Part shown: piece after piece, positions 1-8,653 of the stretch
Position numbering within the stretch: the stretch's first letter is position 1
Layout: each line of letters starts with the position of its first letter
Assembly: GCF_003284965.1 (NCBI RefSeq)
Contig: NZ_QMEW01000017.1
Coordinates: 1 to 64,000 of the forward strand
DNA length: 64,000 bases
Direction: 5' to 3'
From: Mycolicibacterium sp. GF69
Lineage (GTDB): Bacteria; Actinomycetota; Actinomycetes; Mycobacteriales; Mycobacteriaceae
Made by a program: the position numbers and the translations under genes
Notes under the pieces: generated by a model
What the model was told of the DNA's origin: nothing
Seen by the model: the letters and a program-made list of their open reading frames with translations, nothing else
Database searches by the model: none

Positions 1-1168
1 AGGCGGGCCGCCTGGCGGGCGGTGAGTAGTTCGGCCGACCCAGCCCCAGCGCATGCTGGGCGATCATGTTGCGGAACACCTCGAGCGTGCCGCCGTAGAT
101 TCCGGTCGGTCCGGCCAACCGGTAGATGTATTCGGCTCCCCCGTCATCCGCGGCGCCCTCGACGCCTGCCGGCAGGCTCGCCGCGGTACCGAGCAGGTCC
201 ATCAGATCCGGTGCGACGTCACGCATCGTCTGCGCGTTCGCGACCCGCCCGAACATATCCGTCGTGCTCATCGCCGCCTCGACCCGCGCGATCGCACGCC
301 CGAGGCGGTATCTGACCGAATCCTCGTCGCCGGCGACGGCCGCAATGTGGTCGACCGCCTCGGCGAGCAGCAGCAGGTGTTCGGTCATCGTCGCCAGCTT
401 CTGCAGGCCCTCGGCGCCACGTTCGACGGTGCCGTGTTCGGCGTTGAGCGCCTCGCGCAACACCGCCCAGCCGCCGTTGACGGCACCGACGCGGAACCTA
501 TCCGCAACCCTGACATCGCTGTAGTAGGTGATGTTGGTGCGGTCGCCGTCGACGGTCCGGAGCGGTTGGATCTCGATGCCGGGCGTATCCAGCGGCACCA
601 GGAACATGGTCAGGCTCTGGTGTTTCGGCGCATCCGGGTCGGTGTTGGTGATCAGGAAGACGTACTGCGCGTTCTGCGCGTTGGAGGTGAACATCTTGGA
701 GCCGTTGATGACCCAGCTCGATCCGTCGGCCTCCCGGACGGCCCGTGTCTTGCACGTCGCGACGTCGGATCCGCCTTCAGGTTCGGTGTAGCCAAGGCAC
801 AGCCGGATATGCCCGGTCAGCACCTGCGGCAACACCTCGTCTTGCAGTTGCGGGGAACCGAACTGCCTCAGACAGTGCGCGACCATCGACGTGGTGGGCC
901 AGTGAAACCACGGCGCGTGGGCGCGGCCGATCTCGAGTTCCCAGATGCGCCGGCGCACCGCGGTGAATCCGCCGTCGGCCTCGGTCTCGAAGTCGGCCCC
1001 CAGGTAGCCCTGGGCGCCCAGCGCCAGATGGACGGCCTCGTCGAAGTTCTCGCCGGTCTCGCGGTCGCGACGGATAACCTCGTCGGTCACGATCGAGCGC
1101 AGGAAGCCGCGGAGCTCGTCGCGGAACGCCTGATCATCCTCACTCAGCTGCACGCGGGAGAAGTCCAC
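1..1168 (-). CDS. acyl-CoA dehydrogenase, 3' end cut by the window edge
   Basis: FAD-dependent acyl-CoA dehydrogenase, which would introduce a trans-2 double bond into an acyl-CoA. The reverse strand is open from GTG at 1168 to the window edge. Family landmarks in order are LCLGYTEPEGGSD (substrate/FAD loop), VINGSKMFTSNA, TMFLVPLDTPGIE, and near the edge YGGTLEVFRNMIAQHALGLG, the usual C-terminal block, so only a few residues are missing. GTG 1168 is the first start after an in-frame TAG and lies 9 bases from operator 1. It is divergent from the SRPBCC gene. Activity of this family is secure; the acyl substrate is not known and probably comes from the catabolic cluster to the right. Confidence 0.9.
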   Translation of the reverse strand, partial: MDFSRVQLSEDDQAFRDELRGFLRSIVTDEVIRRDRETGENFDEAVHLALGAQGYLGADFETEADGGFTAVRRRIWELEIGRAHAPWFHWPTTSMVAHCLRQFGSPQLQDEVLPQVLTGHIRLCLGYTEPEGGSDVATCKTRAVREADGSSWVINGSKMFTSNAQNAQYVFLITNTDPDAPKHQSLTMFLVPLDTPGIEIQPLRTVDGDRTNITYYSDVRVADRFRVGAVNGGWAVLREALNAEHGTVERGAEGLQKLATMTEHLLLLAEAVDHIAAVAGDEDSVRYRLGRAIARVEAAMSTTDMFGRVANAQTMRDVAPDLMDLLGTAASLPAGVEGAADDGGAEYIYRLAGPTGIYGGTLEVFRNMIAQHALGLGRPNYSPPARRPA

Positions 1169-1177
1169 CTGGACACC

Positions 1178-1203
1178 GTGACACTATTGCAGTTAGTTGT
1201 AAA
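1178..1203. promoter_or_regulatory. cluster operator copy 1 (GTGACA-N14-TGTAAA)
   Basis: GTGACA at 1178-1183 and TGTAAA at 1198-1203, 14 bases apart, form an imperfect inverted repeat in the divergent gap between the acyl-CoA dehydrogenase (start 1168) and the SRPBCC gene (start 1236). It is one of six copies with identical spacing between here and 19430. The protein that binds it is inferred to be one or both TetR regulators of the cluster. Confidence 0.7.
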
Positions 1204-1235
1204 GTCTGAACGGGTCCTCCACGGAAGGCAGCACA

Positions 1236-1703
1236 TTGGGCATCGTCACCACCAGCTCCGAAACGGCGTTCAGTCACCCACCGGAGGCGATCTACGACTT
1301 CGTCACGAACCCCGCGAACTGGCCGAAGACCTACCCCACCAGCGCCCACATCGGCGGGTTGCCCGACCACCTACCGCTACGGGTCGGCGACACCTGGACC
1401 GAGACGGGCCCCGACGGCAACCGCATCTTCACCTGGCACCTGGCCGTCGCGATGCGTCCGACGCTGTGGACGTTCACCTCTGTCGGGCGTCTCGGCCACG
1501 ACCGCGACGGTAACGGCGGCATGGAGGGCCGGATCACCGTCCAGTACCACTTCACCCGGCCGGGCGAGGACGTCACGCTGTTCACCCGGACGATGACGAT
1601 CGAGGCCTATAAGCACGCCCCGCTGCCGGATGGGTTCTTCAAGGCGGTCAACCCCGCGCACATCGACTCGTACCACGCCGCGATCACCCGCGAACTAACC
1701 TGA
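1236..1703 (+). CDS. SRPBCC family protein
   Basis: A 155-residue protein of the START/Bet v1-like SRPBCC fold, which forms a cavity for hydrophobic ligands. Seen: an N-terminal strand followed by HPPEAIYDFVTNPANWPKTYP, the standard opening of polyketide cyclase/dehydrase-like members, and a C-terminal amphipathic helix (FFKAVNPAHIDSYHAAITRE). The start is TTG 1236, with GGAAGG at 1222-1227 as a ribosome site; no better ATG exists in frame. It is divergent from the acyl-CoA dehydrogenase across operator 1 and so is probably induced with the cluster. No catalytic residues can be named. It may bind or chaperone a hydrophobic pathway intermediate. Confidence 0.8.
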   Translation: MGIVTTSSETAFSHPPEAIYDFVTNPANWPKTYPTSAHIGGLPDHLPLRVGDTWTETGPDGNRIFTWHLAVAMRPTLWTFTSVGRLGHDRDGNGGMEGRITVQYHFTRPGEDVTLFTRTMTIEAYKHAPLPDGFFKAVNPAHIDSYHAAITRELT

Positions 1704-1708
1704 AACCT

Positions 1709-1748
1709 GTTGTGCGAGCGTGTGTGTCTGCACACGACGCGCCGCAAC
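1709..1748. terminator. hairpin between convergent genes
   Basis: GTTG...GCGTGTG TCTG CACACG...CAAC forms an imperfect stem with a TCTG loop directly after the SRPBCC stop and facing the convergent hydrolase. There is no U-run, as is common in mycobacteria. The rest of the 96-base gap shows nothing else clear. Confidence 0.4.
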
Positions 1749-1799
1749 ATATCAACACTCTACGCACCCTCGCACCGCTGCGGGCGTGCGTATTCTCAG

Positions 1800-2714
1800 T
1801 TAGCTCCCATGTAGCGCGCGCCGCAGCGCAGCACCCTGGAGCTCGAACAACCGGAGGCTGGTGTCCCACGCCGGGACCAGCGAGTCGAACCCGTGACACG
1901 TGCCAGGGAACACGTGCAGTTCGGTGGCGACTCCTGCGCGCATCAGCCGCCGCGCATAGTCCATCGCTTCGTCGCGTAGCGGGTCGAGCTCGGAACAGCT
2001 GATGAATGTGCTTGCCACGCCGGACAAGTCGACTGCGCGTCCGGGCACCGCGGCATCGCGGGCAGACGCGTCGGACAGGTAGTGCCGCCACATCATCTGC
2101 GCTGCGGGCCCGTCGAAACCCGGCGTCGTGGCGAACTCCTTCTTGGATTCGGTGGGCCGGTCGTCGAGCACCGGCTGGTGCAGCAGCTGGTACACCACCG
2201 GCGGTACCGTTGACGCCGCCGCGCGCTGCGCGAGCCCCGCAGCAAGTGCGGCACCCGCGCTGCTTCCCGCGACCGCCGTTCGGGCGGAATCGATCCCGAG
2301 TTCGACCGCACACTGTCTTGCCCAGTTCAGCACCGCGATCGCATCGTCGAGCGCCGCCGGATACGGGTGCTCGGGCGCGAGCCGGTAGTCGACCGAGATC
2401 ACCGTACACCTCCCGCGCCTGGCGAACTCGACGCATTGCAGGTGGTCGGTGTCGAGGTTACCCAGCACGAACGCGCCCGAGTGACAGTAGATCACCGCCG
2501 GGGCGGGAGCCGGCGCGCCGCGGTAGATCCGCACCGGGACGGAGTGCGCCAGCCCGTTCTCGATCTCAACGCCGATGTCGTTGACGGTCTTGACGGTTTC
2601 GGCTCGGCGCAGGTTCAGTGAGTCGCGGACGGCGCCCAGTACCGCGGGCGACAGATCGGTGCGGGCGTCCGCCAGGTGGCGCAGCGCGGGATCGAGCCGG
2701 TCGGCGATGCTCAC
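1800..2714 (-). CDS. alpha/beta hydrolase, HSL-type esterase
   Basis: Carboxylesterase or lactonase of the hormone-sensitive-lipase family, 304 residues. Seen: CHSGAFVLGN near 77 (the HGGG oxyanion segment, here HSGAF), DYRLAPEHPYPA near 109, nucleophile motif GSSAG with Ser about 152, then SELDPLRDEA and GTCHGFDS supplying Asp and His. It is the last gene of a seven-gene reverse-strand operon and starts four bases after the monooxygenase stop. Behind a Baeyer-Villiger-type enzyme, an esterase that opens the resulting ester or lactone is a natural role; this is inferred from context. Confidence 0.85.
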   Translation of the reverse strand: MSIADRLDPALRHLADARTDLSPAVLGAVRDSLNLRRAETVKTVNDIGVEIENGLAHSVPVRIYRGAPAPAPAVIYCHSGAFVLGNLDTDHLQCVEFARRGRCTVISVDYRLAPEHPYPAALDDAIAVLNWARQCAVELGIDSARTAVAGSSAGAALAAGLAQRAAASTVPPVVYQLLHQPVLDDRPTESKKEFATTPGFDGPAAQMMWRHYLSDASARDAAVPGRAVDLSGVASTFISCSELDPLRDEAMDYARRLMRAGVATELHVFPGTCHGFDSLVPAWDTSLRLFELQGAALRRALHGS

Positions 2715-2718
2715 GTCG

Positions 2719-4251
2719 TCAGCGTCTCGCCGCTGTATGCGTCTCGTTTCCGGCGACCCCGGCTTGCCGTGGCGGGTCGAAGGTGTAGTCGGATGCCTTG
2801 AACCGCCGCGTCATCCCCCAGAAGGCACGCGCGCTGCGTGGCCACTGGGTGACGACCCGGCCGTTGGCGGCCCGGAAGTAGTTGCTGCACCGGGTCAGCC
2901 AGACGGTGCCTTCCATCCAGCGGTCGATGCTGGCCAGGAATGCGGCCATCGCGCTCGGTTTCACCGCTATATAGGATCCGCCTCTGCGCCGCAGATACCG
3001 AAGCGCACGCACGATGTAGTGGGCCTGCGCCTCGAGCATGAAGATGACGCTGTTGGATCCGACGTTCGTGTTGGGACCGTAGAGCATGAAGAAGTTCGGG
3101 AACCCCGGCACCGCCATGCCCAGATACGCGTAGGCGCCGTCGCGCCATGTCTCGCGCAGGGCGACCCCGGCTTCCCCGATCACGTCGATCTGACCCAGAT
3201 AGTCGGCGGCGGCATAGCCCGTCGCGCAGAGCACCACGTCCACGTCGAGTTCGGTGCCGTCTTCGGTGACCAGTGACCGGGCGCGCAGCGATCGCGCGGG
3301 GCTGGCGACGACCTCCACGTGTGGTTGGGTCAGCGCCTGTAGGTAATCGGTCGCGAACACCAACCGTTTACAGCCGAACGGATGGTCCGGAGTCAGCTTG
3401 CGCCGCAACGCATCGTCGGGGATCGCCGCCTCGAGCGCTTTCAGCGCGATGCCCTTGAATTCCTGCGTCTTGTCGCTGCCGTTCTCGATGACCGAGATGT
3501 TCGACTCGCTGCGCAGCCAGAGCCGGGTGCGGTAAACCTTCTTGGCGAACGGGATGCTACGGAAGATCCACTTCTCCCGATCGCTGTACGGGCGGTCCGG
3601 CTTGGGCAGTATCCACGTCGCGGACCGCTGTACCGAGTAGACGCGATCGGCGACTTTCGCGACTTCCGGGACAAGCTGTGCGGCAGTCGATCCCGTGCCC
3701 AGCACGGCCACTCGCTTACTGCTGAGGTCGACCGAGTGATCCCAGCGCGCCGTGTGCATCACCGTTCCCGTGAACGGCTGCTCCTGGACCAGGTCGGGCA
3801 TCACCGGCCGGGTGAACAGCCCGACCGCCGAGACCACCACGTCGAACACATGGCGCTCGCCGTCGGCCGATGTCAGCTGCCACCGGTCGCCCAACCAACG
3901 CGCCGAGGTGATCTCGGTGTTCAGCTTCAAATTGGGTGCGAGCTCGTAGCGCTGCGCGCAGCGTTCGAAGTACTCGAGGATCTCCTTTTGCCCGGACCAC
4001 AGTCGCGACCACTCGGCGTTCAGGTCGAACGAGTAGGAGTACAGATGCGACTTCACGTCGCAGGCCAGGCCGGGATAGGTGTTGATCCGCCAGGTTCCGC
4101 CGACGCCGTCCTCGCGGTCGAAGATCGTGAAGTCACGAATACCGGCTCGGCGCAGAAAGATCCCGAGAGCCAGCCCACCCGGTCCGGCGCCGATGATCCC
4201 CACGGTCGGGTTCACCCGATGCTTTATCCGATGCTTCACCCGATGCTTCAT
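2719..4251 (-). CDS. flavin-containing monooxygenase of Baeyer-Villiger type
   Basis: A 510-residue FAD- and NADPH-dependent monooxygenase that would insert oxygen next to a ketone to give an ester or lactone. Seen: FAD Rossmann motif GAGPGG near 21, second nucleotide motif GTGSTA near 185, and FTGTVMHTARWD near 160-171, which fits the type I Baeyer-Villiger fingerprint FxGxxxHxxxW(P/D). ATG 4251 overlaps the SDR stop as ATGA, indicating translational coupling. The first 13 residues include three KHRV/KHRI repeats, so GTG 4215 just before the FAD strand is a possible alternative start. The SDR upstream could supply the ketone substrate. Confidence 0.88.
   Translation of the reverse strand: MKHRVKHRIKHRVNPTVGIIGAGPGGLALGIFLRRAGIRDFTIFDREDGVGGTWRINTYPGLACDVKSHLYSYSFDLNAEWSRLWSGQKEILEYFERCAQRYELAPNLKLNTEITSARWLGDRWQLTSADGERHVFDVVVSAVGLFTRPVMPDLVQEQPFTGTVMHTARWDHSVDLSSKRVAVLGTGSTAAQLVPEVAKVADRVYSVQRSATWILPKPDRPYSDREKWIFRSIPFAKKVYRTRLWLRSESNISVIENGSDKTQEFKGIALKALEAAIPDDALRRKLTPDHPFGCKRLVFATDYLQALTQPHVEVVASPARSLRARSLVTEDGTELDVDVVLCATGYAAADYLGQIDVIGEAGVALRETWRDGAYAYLGMAVPGFPNFFMLYGPNTNVGSNSVIFMLEAQAHYIVRALRYLRRRGGSYIAVKPSAMAAFLASIDRWMEGTVWLTRCSNYFRAANGRVVTQWPRSARAFWGMTRRFKASDYTFDPPRQAGVAGNETHTAARR
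4213..4248 (-). repeat. three tandem 12-bp repeats at the start of the monooxygenase
   Basis: Three adjacent in-frame copies of AAGCATCGG followed by GTG, ATA and GTG encode Lys-His-Arg-Val, Lys-His-Arg-Ile, Lys-His-Arg-Val directly after the ATG. This looks like replication slippage that lengthened the N terminus by a basic tail before the FAD-binding strand. Confidence 0.8.
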
Positions 4252-4976
4252 CCGATCTGGAGGCACTGGCCTCCGTCCACGGCGAGTTCCGCGCCGGTGA
4301 TGAACGACGCGTGATCCGACACCAGATAGGCGACCGCGTCGGCGACTTCCATCGGTTGGCCGAGCCGGCCGAACGTCGCGGTCAGCCTGCTCTGCGTCGC
4401 ATCGTCGAGCATCGGTGTCGCGATCGGACCGGGGAACACGGCGTTGACGCGGATACCATCGGGTGCGAGTTCGGCGGCGCAGATCTGGGTGAGGCCGCGC
4501 AGCGCCCACTTCGACGAGCCGTAGGCGCCGTGATTCGGAAACGGCCGAATGGCGCCGGTACTGCAGGTGTTGACGATCGCAGGACCCTCAACCCGGCGCA
4601 GGTGTCCCAGGGTGGCCTGGATACCGAGGAACGGTCCGAGGCAGTTGACCCGCCAGCTGGACTCGAAGCCTGCCGGCGTCTCCTCCGCCATCGACGCCCG
4701 GTGCAGCACCCCGGCGTTGTTCACCAGGGTCGTCACCGCGCCGAACCGTGCGGCGATGGTTTCCACCGCCGCCGCCCACTGCTGCGGCGACGTCACATCG
4801 AGGCCGACCGCGATGACACCGTCGTCACCGAGTTCGTCCACTGCTCGGGTCAACTCATCGACCAACAGATCGCATGCCGCGACGCGGAAGCCGTCCGCGC
4901 GCAGGCGCGCAACGATCGCCGCACCTTGTCCGCGGGCGGCACCTGTCACCAGCGCGACGCGGTCGGTCGACGTCAT
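4248..4976 (-). CDS. short-chain dehydrogenase/reductase
   Basis: NAD(P)-dependent SDR of classical length (242 residues). Seen: cofactor motif TGAARGQG at 11-18, NNAG at 86-89, catalytic Ser near 139 (NTCST) and Tyr152/Lys156 in AYGSSK. The C-terminal FITGAELAVDGG is typical. It would oxidise a secondary alcohol or reduce a ketone; here oxidation to a ketone for the downstream Baeyer-Villiger enzyme is a reasonable inference. It is joined to both neighbours by ATGA overlaps (start 4976 overlaps the aldolase stop, stop 4248 overlaps the monooxygenase start). Confidence 0.9.
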   Translation of the reverse strand: MTSTDRVALVTGAARGQGAAIVARLRADGFRVAACDLLVDELTRAVDELGDDGVIAVGLDVTSPQQWAAAVETIAARFGAVTTLVNNAGVLHRASMAEETPAGFESSWRVNCLGPFLGIQATLGHLRRVEGPAIVNTCSTGAIRPFPNHGAYGSSKWALRGLTQICAAELAPDGIRVNAVFPGPIATPMLDDATQSRLTATFGRLGQPMEVADAVAYLVSDHASFITGAELAVDGGQCLQIG

Positions 4977-5719
4977 CGGGCCTCCCGCAGAATTTCAGCG
5001 GCGCCGTACCGCAGCGCCTGGGATTCCGAGGCCAGTGTCAACATCCGAAACCCCCACTCCAACATCGCTTTCGCGGTCTTCGCCGAGCCGGCGTGGATGC
5101 CGGCGATCAGCCCGGCGGCTGTCGCGCAGCCCGCGATCCGGGCGATCGCATCCTGCACCACCGGAGCGCTCCAGGCTTGCGCCGGACTATGCCCGAGCGC
5201 GATCGCCAAGTCGGCCGGCCCCACGTAGATACCGGCGAGGCCGGGCACGGCACAGATCTCGTCGACCGCGGCCAACCCGCGCGTGCTCTCGATCATCACG
5301 AACACGCTCACCCGCTCCTCGTGTTCTGCGGGTTCACTACCCAGACTGGGCAGCAGTGGCCCGTAACTGCGCACTCCGGCAGGGGCGTAGCGCGTCGCGG
5401 CCACCGACGCGGCTGCCTGTTCGGCCGACTCGACCATCGCCACGATCACCGCGTCGGCGCCCGCGTCGAGCACTCGGCCGATCGGCGCGGGATCGGTCGA
5501 GGCAACGCGTACCGCGGTCGCGATCGGCACATGTTCGCAGCGCCGCAACAGAAGTGCGACGTCGGCGTCGTCGAGATAGCCGTGCTGGATGTCGAATCCG
5601 ATGTAGTCGTAGCCGGCGCGGGCGAACTCCTCGGGTCCGATCACGGTGGGCCCGACGATCCAGCCGCCCCACACCCGCTCCTTGGTGGCCAACGCGTCCT
5701 GCAGCCGGCTCGGGGTCAT
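4973..5719 (-). CDS. HpcH/HpaI aldolase family protein
   Basis: Class II metal-dependent aldolase/citrate lyase fold, 248 residues, that cleaves 2-keto-4-hydroxy acids. Seen: DYIGFDIQHGYLDD near the N terminus, AVIVAMVESAEQA, VFVMIESTRGL with the metal-site Glu, and GIYVGPADLAIALG, the family signature. The start ATG 5719 overlaps the stop of the upstream dehydrogenase as ATGA. In a catabolic operon it would split a ring-cleavage product into pyruvate or a related 2-oxoacid plus an aldehyde; the actual substrate cannot be read from sequence. Confidence 0.88.
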   Translation of the reverse strand: MTPSRLQDALATKERVWGGWIVGPTVIGPEEFARAGYDYIGFDIQHGYLDDADVALLLRRCEHVPIATAVRVASTDPAPIGRVLDAGADAVIVAMVESAEQAAASVAATRYAPAGVRSYGPLLPSLGSEPAEHEERVSVFVMIESTRGLAAVDEICAVPGLAGIYVGPADLAIALGHSPAQAWSAPVVQDAIARIAGCATAAGLIAGIHAGSAKTAKAMLEWGFRMLTLASESQALRYGAAEILREAR

Positions 5720-6684
5720 TCGACGATCGCAATCTTGATGCGGTCGGGGGCCGGCCGGCACGCGAGCTCGAACGCCGCCTGCGCGTCCTCGACGCCGAAT
5801 GTGTGTGTCACATACGCGGGCAGCAGATCGGGGTGACGGCGGGCGAACTCGTCGGCCGCAGCGAGCATGCGCCGCCGATCCAGCGTCACCCCGGCCTTCA
5901 GCGTCAGGTTGTTGCGCAGCATGGTGCGCATGCTGATCGGGTAGCTGTCGTCGTCGGGCACTCCGAAATAGAAGACGGTTCCACCCGGCGCGGCGGCCTC
6001 GATCGCGTGGCCGAGCGTTGCGACCTGGTGACCCACCGCTTCGATCACTACATCGGGGCGGTCCCCGGCCTCCAGGTGGCTCACCCACCGGTCGCTGGTG
6101 GCACGCACGATCGTGTCGACACCGAACTCCTTGGCTACCGCATCGCGGTCGACCGGATCGATGCCCGTCACCCGGCACGCCCCGAAAGCCTTCGCCGCGT
6201 AAGAGAACAGCAGTCCGATCGAGCCCTGACCGATGACGGCGACGTGCAGCCCCTTCAGCTTGGGTAACTGTTCGACCGCATACAGCACACAGGCCAACGG
6301 CTGCAGCGCTACGGCGTGCTGGGGACTCAACTTGTGGTCGTAGTAGGCGAGACCGTCACCGTCGGCGACCACATGTTGCATCAGCCCGTCGAAGCCGGAC
6401 GCCCACCCGACCACCCGATCGCCCACACCGTGGCTGCGATGCCGGCTCGCGATGACCTCCCCAACCACCTCATGGATGGGAAAGCCGGGCATCTCCGCCG
6501 CGCTCAGTCCCCGATCGCCCGGAATCTTGCCGCGGACTCCGCGAAACGGGGGCAGGTCGCTGCCGCAGACTCCCGCGGCGTGAAAGCGCAGCAACACCTG
6601 CCGGTCGCCCAGCGACTCGGGCGTCGGCTCCGCAACGTCGTGGCGCTCGAAGGTGTACGGCGCGACCAGTCGATAGGCCCACAT
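5716..6684 (-). CDS. zinc-type medium-chain alcohol dehydrogenase
   Basis: MDR-family NAD(P)-dependent dehydrogenase, 322 residues. Seen: catalytic zinc ligand Cys40 in GVCGSD, His71-Glu72 in GFPIHEVVGEV, and the nucleotide motif GQGSIG at 152-157. The four-cysteine structural zinc lobe of classical members is absent, as in several polyol or threonine dehydrogenase-like subgroups. ATG 6684 follows the P450 stop by one base, giving the start with the natural MWAYRLVAPY opening. It is likely to oxidise an alcohol produced by the P450. Confidence 0.87.
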   Translation of the reverse strand: MWAYRLVAPYTFERHDVAEPTPESLGDRQVLLRFHAAGVCGSDLPPFRGVRGKIPGDRGLSAAEMPGFPIHEVVGEVIASRHRSHGVGDRVVGWASGFDGLMQHVVADGDGLAYYDHKLSPQHAVALQPLACVLYAVEQLPKLKGLHVAVIGQGSIGLLFSYAAKAFGACRVTGIDPVDRDAVAKEFGVDTIVRATSDRWVSHLEAGDRPDVVIEAVGHQVATLGHAIEAAAPGGTVFYFGVPDDDSYPISMRTMLRNNLTLKAGVTLDRRRMLAAADEFARRHPDLLPAYVTHTFGVEDAQAAFELACRPAPDRIKIAIVE

Positions 6685-6685
6685 C

Positions 6686-7933
6686 TCACACGCCCGCCAC
6701 GTGGACCTCGACAGGAACACTGTTCCAGCCCCACTGAAAACTCGACGGCGGCCGCGACGCGGCATCGTGGTCGACGTGCCAGTCGCTGACGCGTTTGAGC
6801 CACTCGGTCACCAGAATCCCGATCTCCAGCCGAGCGAGGTGTACACCCATGCAGAAGTGTTGTCCGCGGCCGAAAGCCAGCAGGCGCTCGATGCGGCGGT
6901 CCCAGACGAAGCTATCGGGATCGTCGTATTCGCGTTCGTCCCGGTTGGCCGAGGCCAGCAGTGTGATGACCCGCTGACCGGGCCGAATCGTGGTGTCGTG
7001 GAGGGTGAACGGTTTGCGGACAGTGCGCGCGAACCACTGTGCGGGTGCGCAATAGCGGATCATCTCCTCGCGTACGACCGGGACGTTGGCGTCGAGATCG
7101 GCACGCACGGCGGCCAGTTGGTCGGGCCGGCGGCCCAGCTCCCACAGACCGTGCGCGACGATCTTAGGCACGGTTTCGGTCCCACCGATGAAGATTCCGA
7201 GCATCTGTGTGGCGGCCTCGATGTCGTTGAACGCCGATCCGTCCGGCAGCCGGTAGCCGATCAGGTTGTCGGCGACCGGGTTCGTTCCGGCCGAGGCGCG
7301 GCTGCGCTGCACGATCGGGATGAGGTACTCGAGATACCCGGGTCGCGCGTTGGCCACCTCCACGCCGCTGCCCGGTTGGGCCAGACTGCCAACGTTCACC
7401 GTGGCCAGCACATCGGGCGCGAGATCGACAGGCAGACCCAGTAGTTCGCACACCACCGATGCGGCGACGATTCCGCCGTAATCCTGCGTGAGATCGAAGC
7501 TGCCGCGGGCGAGCAACTCGTCGAGGCGTTCGTTGGCCAGGGTGCGGATGCGGTCGGCCAACTTGCCGACGGGCTTGGGCCGAAGCGGAGGCGACGTGCA
7601 CCGGCGCACGGTGTCATAGATCGGGGCATCGAAGTTCGCGTGGAACGGCATCGGGTGTAAGGGCGGATCGGGCACCGGTCCGTCGTTGTGTGTGGCCAGA
7701 ACCGTTGCGGCGGGCAGTGTTCCCTCGGATGCGACGAACGTGCCGTCGTTGATCTCCAGCACCCGCCAGATGTCGGCGAAGCGGGATATGGCGTAGGTGT
7801 CCCACTTCTCGAGGTAGTAGACCGGGCGTCGATCGCGAAGGGTCCGGTAATACGGCAACGGGTCGGCCATCACCGCCGGATCGAACGGGTCGTAGGAGAA
7901 GTCCTGTGCGACTTCGGATTTCTGAGCGTTCAT
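6686..7933 (-). CDS. cytochrome P450
   Basis: Soluble bacterial P450 of 415 residues. Seen: I-helix segment FIGGTETVPK near 248, the ExxR pair E290/R293 in EEMIRY, and heme loop AFGRGQHFCMG with thiolate Cys361. The I-helix has GGTET in place of the usual AGxxT. It is the second gene of the operon driven from the 8.65-kb divergent promoter and overlaps the preceding gene by ATGA. It needs a ferredoxin and reductase; the only ferredoxin nearby is at 11204-11395, next to the other P450. The CYP family was not assigned. Confidence 0.93.
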   Translation of the reverse strand: MNAQKSEVAQDFSYDPFDPAVMADPLPYYRTLRDRRPVYYLEKWDTYAISRFADIWRVLEINDGTFVASEGTLPAATVLATHNDGPVPDPPLHPMPFHANFDAPIYDTVRRCTSPPLRPKPVGKLADRIRTLANERLDELLARGSFDLTQDYGGIVAASVVCELLGLPVDLAPDVLATVNVGSLAQPGSGVEVANARPGYLEYLIPIVQRSRASAGTNPVADNLIGYRLPDGSAFNDIEAATQMLGIFIGGTETVPKIVAHGLWELGRRPDQLAAVRADLDANVPVVREEMIRYCAPAQWFARTVRKPFTLHDTTIRPGQRVITLLASANRDEREYDDPDSFVWDRRIERLLAFGRGQHFCMGVHLARLEIGILVTEWLKRVSDWHVDHDAASRPPSSFQWGWNSVPVEVHVAGV

Positions 7934-8643
7934 TGCAGCGGCGAGGGCGCTAGGGCGGCCAGGATCGAGTCTTCCCAGCCGTCACGCAGCGCGGGGGCCA
8001 CGCTCATCCACGTGACGATTTCGGCCGGTGGGCTGTCTTTCCAGGACGGGTAGTGGTTGGCGAAGCAGTCCCAGTCCCCGTCGAGCGCCCAGTAGTGGAT
8101 GACCTCGTTGAAGCGGAACGTGGTGATGAACGAACCGAGCCAACGCTTCCCGGTGCTCTCCGACCACGGCACGTAGAGGCGTTCCAACTCTCGGATGTAG
8201 TCGTCCTGGCGCCCGGGTTTGGTCTGCATGATCTCCTGGATCACCAAACCGGCGCCGAAATCGGCTTCCTGCAGTTGCGCCAGCGTCCGGTTGTACTTGC
8301 CCGCGTACATGATCCGGCCCTCGCCAGACGCGCCGATCTCGGCCAGGAACGTCGACCATTTCGCCGCCGCCTCCCGGTGGCTGCCGCCCGTGGCCTGCGC
8401 GTTGCCGATCCGCGCGTAGTCGGCGAACTCGTCGATCTCCCAGATGATCGTGACCTGCGGCCAGTGCCCGTTGTAGGGCGTCGTCTCCCAGATCGCGAAC
8501 AACCGCGCGCCGAGGTCGGTCATCATCGGCTGGTAGACGTCGCTGAACCGCTCGACGAAGCGGTCGGCCTGCCCGGAACCGAGCGCGATGGTTTCGTGGA
8601 GGTAGAGCAGAGTGTGCCCGTAGAACTTCTTCAAGACCAGCAC
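7930..8643 (-). CDS. NIPSNAP/dimeric alpha-beta-barrel-like protein
   Basis: A 237-residue protein of two similar halves, each with a strand-helix pattern (FYGHTLLYLHETIALGSGQ..., then LVIQEIMQTKPGRQDDYIREL), as in NIPSNAP-like dimeric alpha-beta barrels. No catalytic motif is recognised. It is the first gene of the seven-gene reverse-strand operon and starts with GTG 8643, ten bases from a TGTCAC half-site. Its stop overlaps the P450 start. Such proteins often accompany oxygenase gene sets in actinobacteria; a role in handling a hydrophobic substrate is a guess. Confidence 0.65.
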   Translation of the reverse strand: MLVLKKFYGHTLLYLHETIALGSGQADRFVERFSDVYQPMMTDLGARLFAIWETTPYNGHWPQVTIIWEIDEFADYARIGNAQATGGSHREAAAKWSTFLAEIGASGEGRIMYAGKYNRTLAQLQEADFGAGLVIQEIMQTKPGRQDDYIRELERLYVPWSESTGKRWLGSFITTFRFNEVIHYWALDGDWDCFANHYPSWKDSPPAEIVTWMSVAPALRDGWEDSILAALAPSPLQ

Positions 8644-8653
8644 CTATTTGACA

